Positions 1 to 12,938 of a stretch of 64,000 bases of DNA are shown here, one piece after another. A program made the position numbers and the translations under genes. Each line of letters opens with the position of its first letter. The stretch's first letter is position 1. The notes below the pieces were generated by a model. That model searched no databases and was not told the origin of the DNA. It saw only the letters and a list, made by a program, of their open reading frames with translations. This DNA is from Ulota crispa (Eukaryota > Streptophyta > Bryopsida > Orthotrichales > Orthotrichaceae): positions 23,183,419-23,247,418 of the forward strand of contig OY987243.1 of assembly GCA_963920765.1 (NCBI GenBank). The letters run 5' to 3'.

Positions 1-3000
1 CACAGATGGGCCTGCCAATCAAGGGAGTCCAATTCATTGGGTATCAAGGTCTTCATTTGAATATAATATTGGTAACCGGGATTGCTGTGGAATTTTCACT
101 GATCATTTGGCAAAATTACCACACAAACGGAACGATGATTTCAAACACCCAAGTTAAAAAAATAATCTAGAGTTAGTATCTAATACAATTACCTGGTACT
201 GGGAGCTCCCGAACTCGCAAATAATCCTTCTTAACGGGGCCACGAAAGGAGAAGCTTGAACCCCTTCCATCTGTTGATGACGACTCCACCTGGATATTCA
301 CCGGGTATTCTTCATTGCTGTGATCCCGGGTGTGATCCCGGGTGTGATCCAGTATCTTGTCAGCTAGGAGGTCCCATACCTTTTCTTGATAGATCTCAAG
401 GGAGCTCACCTGTGTGCACCAAAACGTTCACCTATCATCCAACTTAAATTTGTAATTGTTCCATGCAGCTCTCATTCACACAAAACTACAAGTTACACAA
501 AGAGATTACTACCTCTACACATACTTAGTCTCAAGCATTCGATACATCCTAGTTAAAAGGACAGTAAGCAGACAGGTCAAAGCAGCAGGGTTTCATTCTT
601 TTCTGTTCTAACAATAATGAGGTCAGAAATAGGCAAACATGGCGCGTTAAGAAAACATTATTGATCAGTATCTCCGAATATCATGAAGGGCACACCAACT
701 AAGGTAACGCGTCTAATTTTTTCAAGACAAATGTTGCACCTGAATGGAAAAAACGATGCCACTCGTTCGATCCTCGTGTACACGACGCATCAATTCATGA
801 ACAATCCTTGGCACCTGTTTAACCATCCAAGTTTAGCAACTTCAGTTGAACAACTCAAAGAAATTCAACACTAAGTAAACTATACCTGTGTATTTACTTT
901 GTAAATCCTGATCCAGGCGAGACTTAATGTGACGCCATTACATCAATAAAAGTCACAAACATGCCCTTCTTCCATCCATTGAAATGTGCATATTCAATAA
1001 GTTCGTGAGCACTGTAAGAATTCTAACAAACATTCACTAAAGAAGCCAGTAATTAATAGGCTTTTGAAGGAATGCAACAACTCACAAGGCCTCTGCCGCA
1101 AAGAGTACCATCTCCCATCATGGTGTATGTCTTGCCAGAACCCATTTGTCCATATGCCATAATCTACACATAAATCACAATTGTGCAGTTGCCGGGATTA
1201 CCGACCTTTGCTTGCAACTGGAAAGCACAAAACCGTGATATTTGTATGATAAGGATTGATACACACTTACCGTAGTATTGTAACCATCCAGGGCATACTC
1301 GATGCAAGGTATGCCAAGAGTTTCAAACATCCGTTTCTGAGACTCCTCCTTTCGCTGTCGATTCCCGCGAGGCAGAAAGCTATCGTCCAACACGTAGTCC
1401 ACGTCAAACTGAAGCGTCTCCGCTTTCGTCTTCATGGTGCCATGTCGGAGATAATTGTAATCTTTGACAATTACTTTGTCTTTTTGAGAGCACAAAACCT
1501 GCAAAGCAGGCAATAAATCGTATTATCCATGTGGACAAAGCTAACCAAAAGTAACTTTCTCAATCAAGTAAATGCCAGTTTGAACCGCTCCCTAACAACA
1601 ATTTACTGGACAGAATTCCTCATAAACAAACAGTGTCATTAATGTCAGAGAATAGAAGAGATCAGGATGGACATGACATCGTTTGACTGCATACATTTAG
1701 AAACCCACTGCACATAACAATTGCAAAAACTTTTTTTTTTGACGCAAGTGTAAGTAACTTGGTTCCTTCTCGTACAATCTTACTATCCACATCATCATCA
1801 ATTATAGAAATGAAAGACATGTCTCGTATTAAATGACCATATTTTACTCTCCAGGCAAGTAAGAACAACCAAATGCGGTAGGTCTGGCGGTGAAGAGGAA
1901 GCACGTGTTTTCAAAAACAAAAAAATGGACATCCATCATGAAGGTGCATCGCAAACCACATATGCATGTGAATGAAATGTGAGCCATTTTGGTTTTGTGG
2001 AAGTTTTAAGCCTCAATCATCCTAGATATATGACGTTTCAAATGATTTAAACTTGTTTATTCAGAAATTGCTAAGCCATTCCAAACTGGGGTGTGGAAGT
2101 CAAACAATGGCAAGATTACTACATTCACTCAAAAACTGCAGTTAAAACTAAAATCAAATAAACTACTAGACAACGAGAGAAACTCACGAGCTTATGCATG
2201 TGTGAAGAATTTGAAAATCACCTGTTTGAGTGGGCACACTTTTTCATGTTCGTTGAATGGTCTCATCCTGACACACACACTCACCTACATGTCATTTGAA
2301 TCAGAATCAGTACGAGCTTTTCATCTTACACTACGGAAACAAGAGACACGGTTGACGTTATGACACCATAATCTGTAAGGAGTATTGCATGGGTTAGTCA
2401 TAAAATAAATAAAGGGAAAATTTCATGGATACCCCTGAGGTTTCCAATATTTTCATAGATACCCCTGCTTTTTCAGAATTTACACAAATACCCTTGGACC
2501 AAAATTTTCAGGGATTTACTTGTTGTTCTCGTACTTTCTTCATGACCAATGTTAAAGAAGGGATTATAATGAACCTAAAAAGAAGCAATATGGGCACAAA
2601 GGAAGAAGGGAAGTGGCATGCACAACAAAATAAACGCCTAAATTTTTTGGTCCAGGGGTATTTGTGAAATTTCTGAAAAAGCGGGGGTATCTATGAAAAT
2701 ATTGCAAATTCCAGGGGTATCCATGAAATTTTCCCTAAAATAAATAGAAGTTGAAAGAGAAAAAGTGAAAAAAAGTTATAGATGATTGGCTCACTTTGTC
2801 AGTTTGAACTTTTTGGGTACCAACGGATGACAGAACGGACTTGGGGGTGTGAGTCTCGCTGATGGACTCGGTGGACCACGTTTTGATGCGGCCATTGAGC
2901 CCCTGCAAGATATTCCTCGGCTCCGTGCAAACACCCTTTTGGTAGTGCAAATACCCCTTCGGTGGTGCAGTCTTGGGCCTCACCGAGTCCCATTCAAAGT

Positions 3001-3544
3001 CCACCTCCGAGACTCCGCCCTGGAAACGAGGATTTTTGCCTTCTCCATTCTCACAGCTACTGTCAGATGCGACTGTGCTTTGATCAAACTCGTAGGACAC
3101 GCGCTGAGCTAATTGCAGGTGCTCATGGATGTGCGGAGCTGTTCTAGGCCTGGTGCCACGGATCATCTCCAGCTCTTGACACTGATCTGCGTCGTCTTTG
3201 TGCACCCACTCGGCTGTAGCTCCCCTCCTTGAATTGTCCTTCGCCAACACATGCAGAAAATCCATGTAATCTTGCAGATTCTCCTGCAAGCCCTTCTCAA
3301 TATCTGTCCCATCAAAGAAAAAGCCACAAATAAACAAATCGAACAACGCACTCTGGGCTTGGAAATACATAAGTCCCATGCCATATAAAAATCCGTTATT
3401 TGCTATGATACTTTGGCAAGTGCCTGTTTCCTTACCTCGAATAGTATCAAGAGTTTTCACTTCTGGATGTTCGCTATTTCTGTTGTCATCACTCAAGTTG
3501 GATCCCAGCACATCAATCTCCGACATAATCTGGCCAATAGACAT
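1..3544 (-). CDS. Kinesin-like protein, N-terminal part with long pre-motor extension (3' end beyond window)
   Basis: Microtubule motor ATPase. Exons read on the minus strand: 3544-3436, 3303-2795, 2284-2222, 1498-1271, 1163-1086 and 409-193, with one or more small exons between 1085 and 410 that I could not fix (a candidate piece near 930-890 reads RLDQDLQSKYT). About 206 residues with no motif known to me precede the motor. The motor opens with VSVCVRMRPFNEHE (strand beta-1), continues with FDVDYVLDDSF and ALDGYNTT, and has a P-loop YGQMGSGKTYTM that begins on its own exon. The exon at 409-193 holds SSLEIYQEKVWDLL (the EIYNE-type motif) followed by a 12-bp tandem repeat encoding DHTR-DHTR-DHS. 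The start at 3544 follows an in-frame stop. The subfamily is uncertain; the MAYGQ spelling resembles armadillo-repeat kinesins. Switch I/II and the tail lie outside the window. Confidence 0.85.
2412..2736. mobile_element. Mutator-like MITE, copy 1 (in kinesin intron)
   Basis: A 325-bp element with long imperfect inverted ends: AAGGGAAAATTTCATGG on the left and CCATGAAATTTTCCCT on the right. It is flanked by a perfect 10-bp direct repeat, AAAATAAATA (2402-2411 and 2737-2746), which fits Mutator-type target duplication. It lies in the intron between kinesin exons 2 and 3. Further copies are at 17244-17555 and 17710-18028. A small ORF inside it is an artefact of the repeat. Confidence 0.75.
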
Positions 3545-4882
3545 TATTCAATACCAAGAGAGTAGTATGGAGCGAGTAAGTTAAATGTCTCTCAAACACA
3601 CCAAGTCAATTACGTAATCTTTCTACAAACAAGAAAGAGTAAGCACTACTCTGCCTTTGTCCCATGAGGGAAATCGCAGCATCCTTAAATTGTCATGAGT
3701 GCACCCGTTTAATACACAAATATCATGCGAAAAAAAGGATAGGATACAGAGAGAGCTGCATCTTCACTGCTCGGTCTGCCAAAAATAACAACTATCATGC
3801 ATTTTGAATGAGTGATAAGTGTAAAACAGTTGGTGATAGATAGTATGGCAAGTGTTTAGAACAGTCTCAAAATGTCTCTTGAGTGAAGGATGTATTAAAG
3901 TGATCCAAGTGTGTAATGGTGATTGATGTGAAGGCTTTCCTTCTTCAAAATTCTTGAGATTTAGAAAAAGTTTGTCACAGAAAAGAAGGGCACCAGCGGA
4001 TATGAACGTCTTGAACACCCTGATTCTTACTGAGGAACGGGGAAGCTCCTTTCAAGAGTGTTGTGAATTTTGTGAAGGCATTGAGGAAAAACAGGATTTA
4101 GTGGAAGAGGATTTTAAGGCAGTCACAAGAGTCAAAGTGCAACAGATTTTTGAGGAAATAGGTTATCAAATATCGTACCTCCATGTGCAAAAGGCCCAAA
4201 ATTGGTGAACGCTACGTGTTGAGCTTGCAGCTCATGCCGAACGTTGACACCGTCAGAGCTCTCACATCGTCACCGTGTTCAACACAACCAAGTCTCCTGC
4301 ACGCATGTCCGCAAACTCCAGTCCCAACAGAAAAATGAAAACCCTAATTACTCCGCCAGAAGCAGAATCAAGTGGCACTCCAATTATCAGAATGGGAAGC
4401 AAATGGGACCACAATTAGCAACCAGCACGAGCAATTTGGGTGTTACGCTTGCAACTCTGCTTTTGTATTAAACCTCCTATTTTGCATATATTTGGAATAC
4501 TTGGCGCATAAAGAAAGTTCGGATGAAGAGAATTGAGTTCAAATCTTTTATTGATGTGCAACAGAAGCAATTCTGGGATTTTTTGCATGCACAGACCCAG
4601 TTGAGCTTTTGAAGATGCCGAGGAAGAGAGAGGCTACTGCGGTGTTGCGGGAAGGCAGAAAAGTGGTTGGAAGTTGGTCGCTGTCAATTCAACTGTCATC
4701 CCCTTGCGGACGTCGACCGTTGGTCATAAGGCACCAGTTTGGCGGGGGCTTGGAGCTTGACTTGAGTAACCCCGCCCATTTTCAAAATTTCTCATTCGGA
4801 GGCAGATGTGGCGCCAAATTGTTGCTGGAGCTTGACTAAGTTAACCCGCCCATTTTCAAAATTCTTTCGGAGGTGTGGATTG
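3545..4882. other. Divergent intergenic region between kinesin and KDTA
   Basis: About 1.3 kb between the kinesin start (minus) and the KDTA start (plus). I see no convincing coding exon. It must hold both promoters and 5' UTRs. The last 130 bp carry a short duplication, listed separately. Confidence 0.5.
4752..4876. repeat. Tandem duplication (~75 bp) directly upstream of KDTA start
   Basis: Two imperfect copies share GGAGCTTGACT, CCCGCCCATTTTCAAAATT and TTCGGAGG, starting near 4752 and near 4826. The second ends a few bases before the KDTA ATG, so the 5' UTR or core promoter is duplicated. Confidence 0.7.
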
Positions 4883-7800
4883 ATGGCGATGGATGGCATG
4901 TCCGGAGGATGGGCGGAGACGTTGTACTTCGGCGTGATGCAATCCATCACTCCACTTCTGTATCTCAATTTGCAGTATCGTCGTTGGCAAGGAGAGGAGC
5001 ATTATTGCCGCTGGAGGGAGCGCATGGGGTTCCCTTCTCGAGAGCGCCCGCCCGGACTGCTCATCTGGTTTCATGCCGTGTCTGTAGGTACGTTTTGGAT
5101 CGCAATTGTCAGTACCAATGTGTCAGGGAAGCTTAAACCCTAAACCCGAATCTGGTTGCATCTTCTTTTCGATCTGTTGCTGAAGTACTAAGCTTAAGAG
5201 ACCGAAATTGTGCTTCTTGTTTGTTTAGCAGTTTTGATGATTAGGTCAGAGAGAGAGATTTTCTTAACTACAATATTGCTTTATTTGATCTCTTGACCAG
5301 CTTATGCAATGTTCTTCTTCACTGGTTCTGGTGACATAAAATTAGGCGCATTCTGAATCGTAATTTAAAAAAAAACATGATTGATTGACTTGGTCATTTT
5401 GAAAGCTTGAATATCGGTTATGTGTTTAGGAATTGATGTACCAAAAGAGTTGTGTTGGTTTTGAATTAAAGGAGAAGGGATTTCGGCTATTCCTGTCATC
5501 TTGCGTTGTCGGGAAGCTCGACCTTCCGTTACAGTATTGATGACAACCTCCACTGCCTCTGCTCAGTAAGTGCAATACAACGCAACTCTGAATATGCTTA
5601 TTTGCGCTAGTTGTAGGAACAAGAATTTTTTCATGGGAATTACTTTTTCATGCATCAACCATGTCGTAAACAGTCTTCAGAATTAGCTTGAACCATTTTT
5701 GAATCGATGAATGGTGAGCTGAGTAAAGAAATGTGGATTCTTTTTGTTTGTAAAGGCGGGTGTGATGCACGTTAGAATAATCTATTTCTTTTCAGCTAGT
5801 CACTGGTCTGCACGTTTGCATGTGAGCTCATGTGATTGTGATTGCATACCTGTCAGAAGTTCCTTTGCAATATTTTAATTAGTCCTTTAGATACATTCTG
5901 TGCTACCAAGGAAAGGGCCCAAATTTTGTACTACTCTAGAATGTTATCCGGCTTGCTTGAAAGAGAGTTTATGAAGCTTTGAATTGGTTAAAATTCTCTG
6001 ACAGTCTTTTGCTCACAGCTTGGTCTTGGAGCAGCGTCTTCCACCGGAAGTGATTTTACAGGTGGCCTTTTTTGTTGTCTCAACACTGTGCAAGTGGATT
6101 GTTTGATTTCTTGACACAATTTTTCTTTTCTACTGTAAGAATATGAAGGCTTCTGCAGAAAAAAAGCAAGGCAATGTCACCATGATGAGGAATTTCTTGT
6201 AGGTGTTTTTCATTTATGGTTTTCTTTCTTCTTTTTGTTTTCTCCTTTTTCCTTTTTTTTTTTTTCTTGAAATAGATTTAAAAGTCACTAACATGTTTTA
6301 CTTTGATGTAAATTGTTCAGTTTGCACCAATAGATACATCCATGGCTGTTGAAAGATTCTTGCTGCATTGGACTCCAGAAGCTGGTATTTTCATGGAGAG
6401 TGAACTGTGGCCAATTCTTATACTCAAGGCTGCTCTCAAGGGTGTAAGTCCTGAATAATCTTTCAATCCCACCTTTTAATATCAAGCTTTTGTGAAGGAT
6501 GTTTTAGAATTGTTTCGTGCATCACATCTTGTGGCCTTTATTTTCCAAAACTGGCATGGCGAGGTCAAGTTAACCTCTAAAGGACCAAGAGGCTTAAGTT
6601 GGGCCTTTTGCTTTTTGAATAGTTTTGAATTGATCATTTGGGAACTTTTTCTGGCTCATCTATCTTTTGTTTGCTGACCTTAACATCCAATGCTTTCCAG
6701 TGACTCTCGTGCTTTGAAATTTGACATTATCTGAATTATGTCTTTCACATTATCGAATCGGATATTTTCTAAAGCCATGAATCCTTGATCCTTAGTGGTT
6801 TAAGACCCTGGATTAGCTAAAGTATTCAGGCGATTTCAAGGAGACGAGGCCCAGGAGTAAATTGAGCTTTTTTCGTGACTGTTTCTAAACTTTTGCATAA
6901 ATTATATCAATACAGATTCCCTTGGCACTCCTCAACGCACGTATGTCCTTCAAATCGTTTGAGCGATGGTCAGCGCCGAGTCTGCAACCAGTTGTTGCTG
7001 CCATGCTAGCGCGGTTCTCTCTCATAGCTCCTCTGGTAATATTCTTTGTGTTTATAAAACAGTGGCAATGCACATGAATTTGCGATACTGAAAGGTCGAC
7101 TTGTGCGCCTCTTGACGAGGGAATTGTAAGTTTTTCTTGCTTTTGACAAATTTTTACAATTCAGTGATTGTATGTATACAAGATTTTGTTTGGTTCCTCA
7201 GCACGGATTTCATGTTCAGTGAGCTAACCGGGACTGACTTCTTCTTTGAAAAACCAGAGCGCCAAAGAGGCTATACGCTACCAGATCTTGGGGGCCTCTC
7301 CCTTTGTGATTCGCTTTGCGGGGAACTTGAAATACGGTGAGTCGATTCAGCATGACTCCTCCTCGCACACCTTGAGTTTGCTCTGAAATGGGAAATCTTT
7401 TTCTAGATGTTAGAGTTAAATTGATGTGTCTCACTCATTCTCCAACCTCCACAACTCATGTTGAAGTTTCATCCCCATTTGATCTTTCAACTTGCACCTC
7501 CAAAAAGATTGTATTCGATGATTTAGTGGAGTAATCAGTAGTTCAATAAACTAATTGCTCTTCTACAATCTCAAGATATTAACAAAATTTAAAACCGGAG
7601 TTGCATATCTTGAGGTTAAAAGGTTGTAAGGTAAATGTGTGGTAAAAGTCAACAATGTAACACCTGGTTTTCAATAGGATGCACAGAGTATCGACTTCAG
7701 TTGGTTCTCGTTGATCTGACTCAGTTGTGTTGAACGTCCAGCTTCTGCAGTAAGGGATGCTCAGAAGAAGTCCGGTTGTGGAGTGGCTGACGTTGAGGCA

Positions 7801-9668
7801 GCCCTTGTAGATCGTGAAGTCTGGCTCGCTGCGTCTACTCACGCTGAAGAAGAAAATGGTAATTCCGTTTACTCTACTTTACTTACCAAAACGTTTCTAT
7901 GCTCCCATAATATGTAATATACTCTCTACTTTTCTTTCCATATATTAATGCACTTGAACATTGTACATTCACTATTAGACTTGCGTCTCTCCATGTATTG
8001 CAAATTTTTCTTGCTGACACGAGTGTGGGAATTTGTTTTTGGGATTATTGCAGCAATCTACAGAATCCACAAAGAGCTAAAGAATTGGGTTCCACATCTG
8101 CTGACTATAATAGCCCCCAGGCAGCCCAGCCGCGGACAAATCATATCGACAGTGAGTACACCTTGAGTTTATACAATCTGTAGATTCCTTACAAGTAATT
8201 GGTGACACGATATATGTTTCAAAATTTTAATTGATTAACCCAAATGGTGTCCGTAAAAGCATTTCCAGCAACAAGGGTTCTGCGTTGCAGTACGATCTGA
8301 AGGCCATCAAATATCGAGAGATACCGACGTTTATGTGGCAGATACTTTAGGTCAGTTCCCTAGAGAAAATGCAGAGTGAGAATAGTCATTGACATGACAT
8401 GGTCTCTGCTTTTGTCAACGTGCTCTGCTTATGACACTTTTATCTTCTGATACCATTGTTTTGTTAAATTTTGGTACTAGCATCTCTAAGAAAATTTTCA
8501 GTAAATTAGTAAGATTTGTTTCAGGAACTTTTAGGCTGCAGCGCTAGAGAAATTTTCCACCATGAATCATGGGAAGGTCTCCCCATGGTTAGTAATCATG
8601 TCACTGGTTTGCCTATGATATATAGGGGGGGGGGGGCTCCGTATGATCACTTCGATTATAAGGAGACCTTTGCATGCATTCTGGAGCGAATTCTCTTCGT
8701 GGTGCTGTCAAAATTGGCTTGAAACACTAATCTAATTTTACCATACATCCAATTCACCTTTTCTTATCTGTTTTACTAACCTCCCATCTGATACGTCATT
8801 TCAGGTGAACTCAACCATTTGTATGCGATTGTGCCAATCGCATTCGTGGGAGGCTCTCTTGTTCAAGGTTTAGCGGGCCACAATATTGCGGAAGCTGTTG
8901 CTGCAGGCTGTGTTGTGCTGACAGGTACAAAACTATTATCTTCCATGGAGGCTTCAGTTGCCTCTATCCCAGTTGAATGGTTTTATTGAAGTTATTATAC
9001 AATATAACAATGTACAACGTTTCGAATGTACTCATGTCCGTTTTCACTTGATTTTTAGGGATGGTTTTAGCACGACTGTTAGAAACAAAAAAATTAGGCC
9101 AACCGTTGGTGTAGATTCACTCCGCTAACACCACTCTGTAACGAGTGAGTGCAATAGAAACCATATATTATTGAAAACGGTAGCTGAGCGATTCATATCG
9201 TAAATACTCAAATTACAGTATGAAGACATTTTTGCAGAATGATCCTTATGGTTTTCAAATGTCGTGCAGGACATCACATTGGTCACTTTCAGGAGATGGT
9301 GTGGGAGTTGCAGAAATTGTCACACATGTCTGTACAACAAGTAAGTGTATATCAGGCTTACTTTCTGGGTTACTTAACAAAATAAGTTAAAAAGAGCAGA
9401 GAGCTAGTGCATTTCTTTGCCGTTTGTATGCAACAATTTGTATTCACTGCTCTAATTTTCTGCCCAGGTTGATGAGGAGGGGTTGGTTGACACTCTGCGT
9501 AAACTCCTCACTGATAATACCAGTCTGGACGAAAGGAGGGCGGCAGCTGAAGGTGCAGTTGGTGCTGCAGCGAGTGGCGTCATCACACGAGTATGGGAAT
9601 TGCTAGAATCATGCATACTGAAGAAAAGACTCAGCCAACAATACAAAACCTCATGCCCCAATATGTAG
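4883..9668 (+). CDS. KDTA: 3-deoxy-D-manno-octulosonic acid (Kdo) transferase, KDTA/WaaA family, 12 exons
   Basis: Glycosyltransferase of the WaaA family, which moves Kdo from CMP-Kdo to a lipid-A-type acceptor; plant members act in organelles (family knowledge). Exons: 4883-5087, 5472-5565, 6019-6061, 6321-6443, 6916-7035, 7258-7336, 7742-7858, 8054-8151, 8269-8350, 8805-8924, 9270-9340, 9468-9668. They sum to 1353 nt (450 aa) with every phase consistent. Landmarks: an N-terminal hydrophobic anchor region; HAVSVGEG spanning the first intron, with the family's catalytic Glu at about residue 70; MESELWP at 139-145; LLNARMS; GNLKY; WLAASTHAEEE, the signature opening the CMP-Kdo domain; IIAPRQPSR; VADTLGEL; AFVGGSLV; and GHNIAEAVAAG. 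Length is close to bacterial WaaA. It converges on the GDSL gene, with 166 bp between stop codons. Confidence 0.93.
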
Positions 9669-9834
9669 TTGTACAGATTTTATACCGATTTCGTTTTTCG
9701 CTGCAAAAGTGCGGTTTATGCAGAGCCCTTACAAAAGGCTTGAAAATCAATGTAACCGTTTCTTTTCGCAGATGAGCTTCTTCCCTGCTCCGTATATTTA
9801 TTTGTTGCTCCAGTTCCATCTATTATTCTCTACT

Positions 9835-12309
9835 TCAATGCTCCATAGTGTCGTTGAACTTTCTGAAATCCAGATCACACAGACTGCTGAAGTTGAACCC
9901 AGCTGGGTCGACAGACTTGCCTTGCAGGATGGAGGTGGCCACGAGCTTGTATAGAGCCTCGGTGTAGTGGATCCCATCCCAAATCACGTACTGGGAGGGG
10001 TCAGAGCACACAGTAGCGGCTCCAGATCCACACTCTCCCAACGACACGTTGAAGTTATATGGTGGACCTCCTGCTCCACAACAGGCTTCAATTCCCTTGC
10101 TGAATCCTGCACCATCGAATTCCACAAAAGCTCCAGTAAAACTACTGCCACATCCTAAATATAAATACTTAGTGTGTTTTTTGTCTTTACTGCTGTTTTG
10201 AAAGTTATAAAGGCATTCCCTCAACCAACCTTCTTGAATGGCACACTCTGCACTTGCTCATTCCAGTGTATCCTTTGAATCTATCTTGAGTTGTGTACGC
10301 ATCTGATTAAACGACGGTGATTACATGCCAGTGAGAGTGCATTTAGAAGCTCACCAAACGAGAGGGTTAAGTGTTATGGGGAAGGAAATCTCACCATATT
10401 GTGCAGGATTGCTGACAACATCGTAAATTATGGAGAAAGTGTCTGCATAGACAATGGTTGCTTTGGAAAGCTGAGTTCGCAATGACCGAATCTCCTCTAG
10501 CAGGAGTTTGTTATATTCCTTGACGAATTCGTTGATTCCTTGTGCACAGCCAGCTTGGTCAAGGGGGCCATACGCAGGATTTAGAGCTGGCAAGCCCAGA
10601 CCTAATGCGAATGCGGTGCAACCGAAAGGATTTACGCCCAAGATTAAGAACTGCCTTGCTCCAGTGCTGTTGTATAACCGCTGTAGAGAACAAAGAAGAA
10701 GGCGAGCCTTTTAGTGCAGCCTACGTTTTAATGCAGAGCTGATATCAAGTGGAGCAAACTAGGGTCACTAGTAGAAATCTCCCAGAGGTATCCTATTCAA
10801 AACTCAACAGAGTTAATCCAGAGAACCACTCACGGTGATAGCAAGGGAGACATTGGAAACGATTTCTGGAAGGATGACACTCCTGATCCTGTCCACGGTA
10901 GAATTTGCTTGAATGGCATAGCTGATGTCGTTCACTCCATCAAATATGAAGTAGAGCCCGAGCTTGCTGAAGAACGCAGGTCGCGGGACTAATAGCAAAC
11001 ACAAGATCTACATCAGTTGACAGATTGAAAGAGGAGTAGTGTAGAGGACCTGCTTAATGACCTGGTATTCTATATGGTATTGCAGCGGACAAGATCCTAT
11101 CCGAAATATAGAGGACCTAAGCGTGTATTTGTTCACTGAAAATAAAAAATCTCTAAAAGATGCTGGATTTCTCCACGAAACCAGCCAACAGGGTACAATT
11201 GTGTACCTTGAAGAAACCAAGGGAAACGAAGACAGTGATTAGTACCTAAAGCTCTGGCAGGTGCGTGGAGAGATCTATTGTAAAAGCGGATGGCTTGGTT
11301 TACTTGGAGTCCCAAATAAAAAGGTGCAGCTCCTAGATCTTCAGGTCGCACTCTCGACGTTGCTGTTGCGAAATTGATCCCCTGCCGAAAATCCGGTGCA
11401 ATATCCTCGAAGTAGGGATCCAAAAAGCGGAGTCCGAATGCTTGACCTACACGAGCAAAAGAATCATCGTACCAATAAAAGTAAGTCTATATCTATTTTT
11501 ACCGCTGCGCTTCTCTCTTACAATTCTTCCCACCAGGGTGCATATGTAACCATCTGGTACTAGAGCTCGAGCAGTGATTACTAGTTTTTAGGTTTTGTTC
11601 TTTATCCTCTTCTGTTTTTGAGACAGAGTGGGGTTGACTCCGGGGAGTCATATTGTGCAATTCTCTGAACCCCTAAAGGATGTTGTTATATTGTATACGC
11701 TCTTCTGTGTTGTATACGGATGGGGTACTTGGGTAGCACATGAATCCCATTGGAGCTATAAATTTTAAGCCAAGTCATTGGAGCTATAAATTTTAAGCCA
11801 AGTCACAAACCTCCTAATGGTCACCTAGGATTTTTTGGGGAATTTTTGACACTAGTTATAAAAACATTTCTTCAAGTACTAAAAGGTCCTCGTATGAATA
11901 CAACCAACATTTTTGGTAGGCAACATCCTTTAGGGGTTTAAGTCTTTCTGTATTGAACCAAGAACCCCAAATTGTCGATTTAAGACTCGAGACTCTTACG
12001 TCTTGCACTCTGACACTCTAACGGGAAGCTTTGCAACTCACAGAGATAGTCTATGATGAGTCTGCCATTGCTGTTTCGACCGACGGGATGGCCGAAGTAA
12101 GTGATGCCGTAAGGAGGCTTCTCAGCGGAGTCGAGACCTGCAACTCCTGTGAAGGCCTGGACGAGCTCTCCGGTGTCCGTTTTCGAGTCGCCAAGCGCCA
12201 CGATTGCTCTTGGGCATTGAAACTTATCAGCTACCGCAGCTTCGAACCCCGCACTTATCGCCAGCAACAGCATCACCAACACCATTCCATCTCTCATGTT
12301 TACTCCCAT
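9835..12309 (-). CDS. GDSL esterase/lipase (SGNH hydrolase), 5 exons
   Basis: Secreted plant-type GDSL hydrolase acting on ester bonds; its substrate cannot be told from sequence. Exons: 12309-12042, 11446-11246, 10988-10834, 10680-10395, 10154-9835; total 1230 nt, 409 aa, all phases consistent. A hydrophobic signal peptide occupies about residues 9-27. Block I is ALGDSKTDTGE with nucleophile Ser42. Block II is FRQGINFATATS (Gly112). Block III is FDGVNDIS (Asn176). Block V is WDGIHYTEA, giving Asp363 and His366. Residues near PPYGITYFGHP and the CCG plus GECGSG cysteines resemble the ENOD8/fucosidase-like branch. Intron 1 carries a TTAA-type MITE. It lies in tandem with the subtilase on the same strand. 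Confidence 0.93.
11670..11937. mobile_element. TTAA-type (piggyBac-like) MITE in GDSL intron 1
   Basis: A 17-bp perfect terminal inverted repeat: CCCCTAAAGGATGTTG on the left and CAACATCCTTTAGGGG on the right. The flanks are TGAA on the left and TTTAA on the right. It contains a 28-bp tandem duplication at 11748-11803. Confidence 0.65.
11748..11803. repeat. 28-bp tandem duplication inside MITE
   Basis: Two perfect copies of a unit starting CATTGGAGCTATAAATTTT, at 11748-11775 and 11776-11803. Confidence 0.9.
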
Positions 12310-12938
12310 GGCCCCCTTTTTGGCTTCTTCGGTTACAACTGTACGCTATCCGCTATCACAGTTCAACCAGCATCTCGCAGGTATTCCAGAGCTCCATCAC
12401 CAAAATGTTTATTTTGTGTGTCCATATTAGCATTGGAGAGGATGACGCAAGTGCCATGTGCGTGTCGTGTAGTTGGACTCTCTCAATCTCAGTCTTCTCT
12501 ATAATGACGATGTCTAGAACACTGACAACTCTCAAACAATCACGCAAGCCCTACTGTACTTTGCAATAAAGTCAGGTCTTTACACACACACACCCTATCC
12601 TCTTTTGAAATTTTCCTATAATGACATCCTTGAGGACCTTGACTGTCATGCACGTTGCCACACTTATCCACTGCAGTACACGTGTTACACATTCAAATTA
12701 TACCATACCAAAAAAGTTGGAACCTGGCGCAGTTGTAAAGCACTGAGAAAATTCTAATTCTGTAGTACTCTTTTTTCCAATCAGGTGTTGGTGGTATTCT
12801 ATGACAAGTAAGACGGAGCAATATGTTTTGCGTACAAGATGCAACTTTATTAATCCGTACAATTTGGAGATTGAACAGTGATGCAACTACAGAGACAGAT
12901 GAGGAAAAATGCCAACTAGAGGAGGGTTAACAAATTCT
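12310..12938. other. Intergenic, GDSL 5' flank and subtilase 3' flank
   Basis: 630 bp between two minus-strand genes. I see no coding potential. It must hold the GDSL promoter and the subtilase 3' UTR. Confidence 0.5.

Noticed and set aside
2425-2667. ORF of 80 codons with repeated DTPEV/DTPAF
   Set aside because: Entirely inside a Mutator-like MITE; the homologous copies do not keep the frame.
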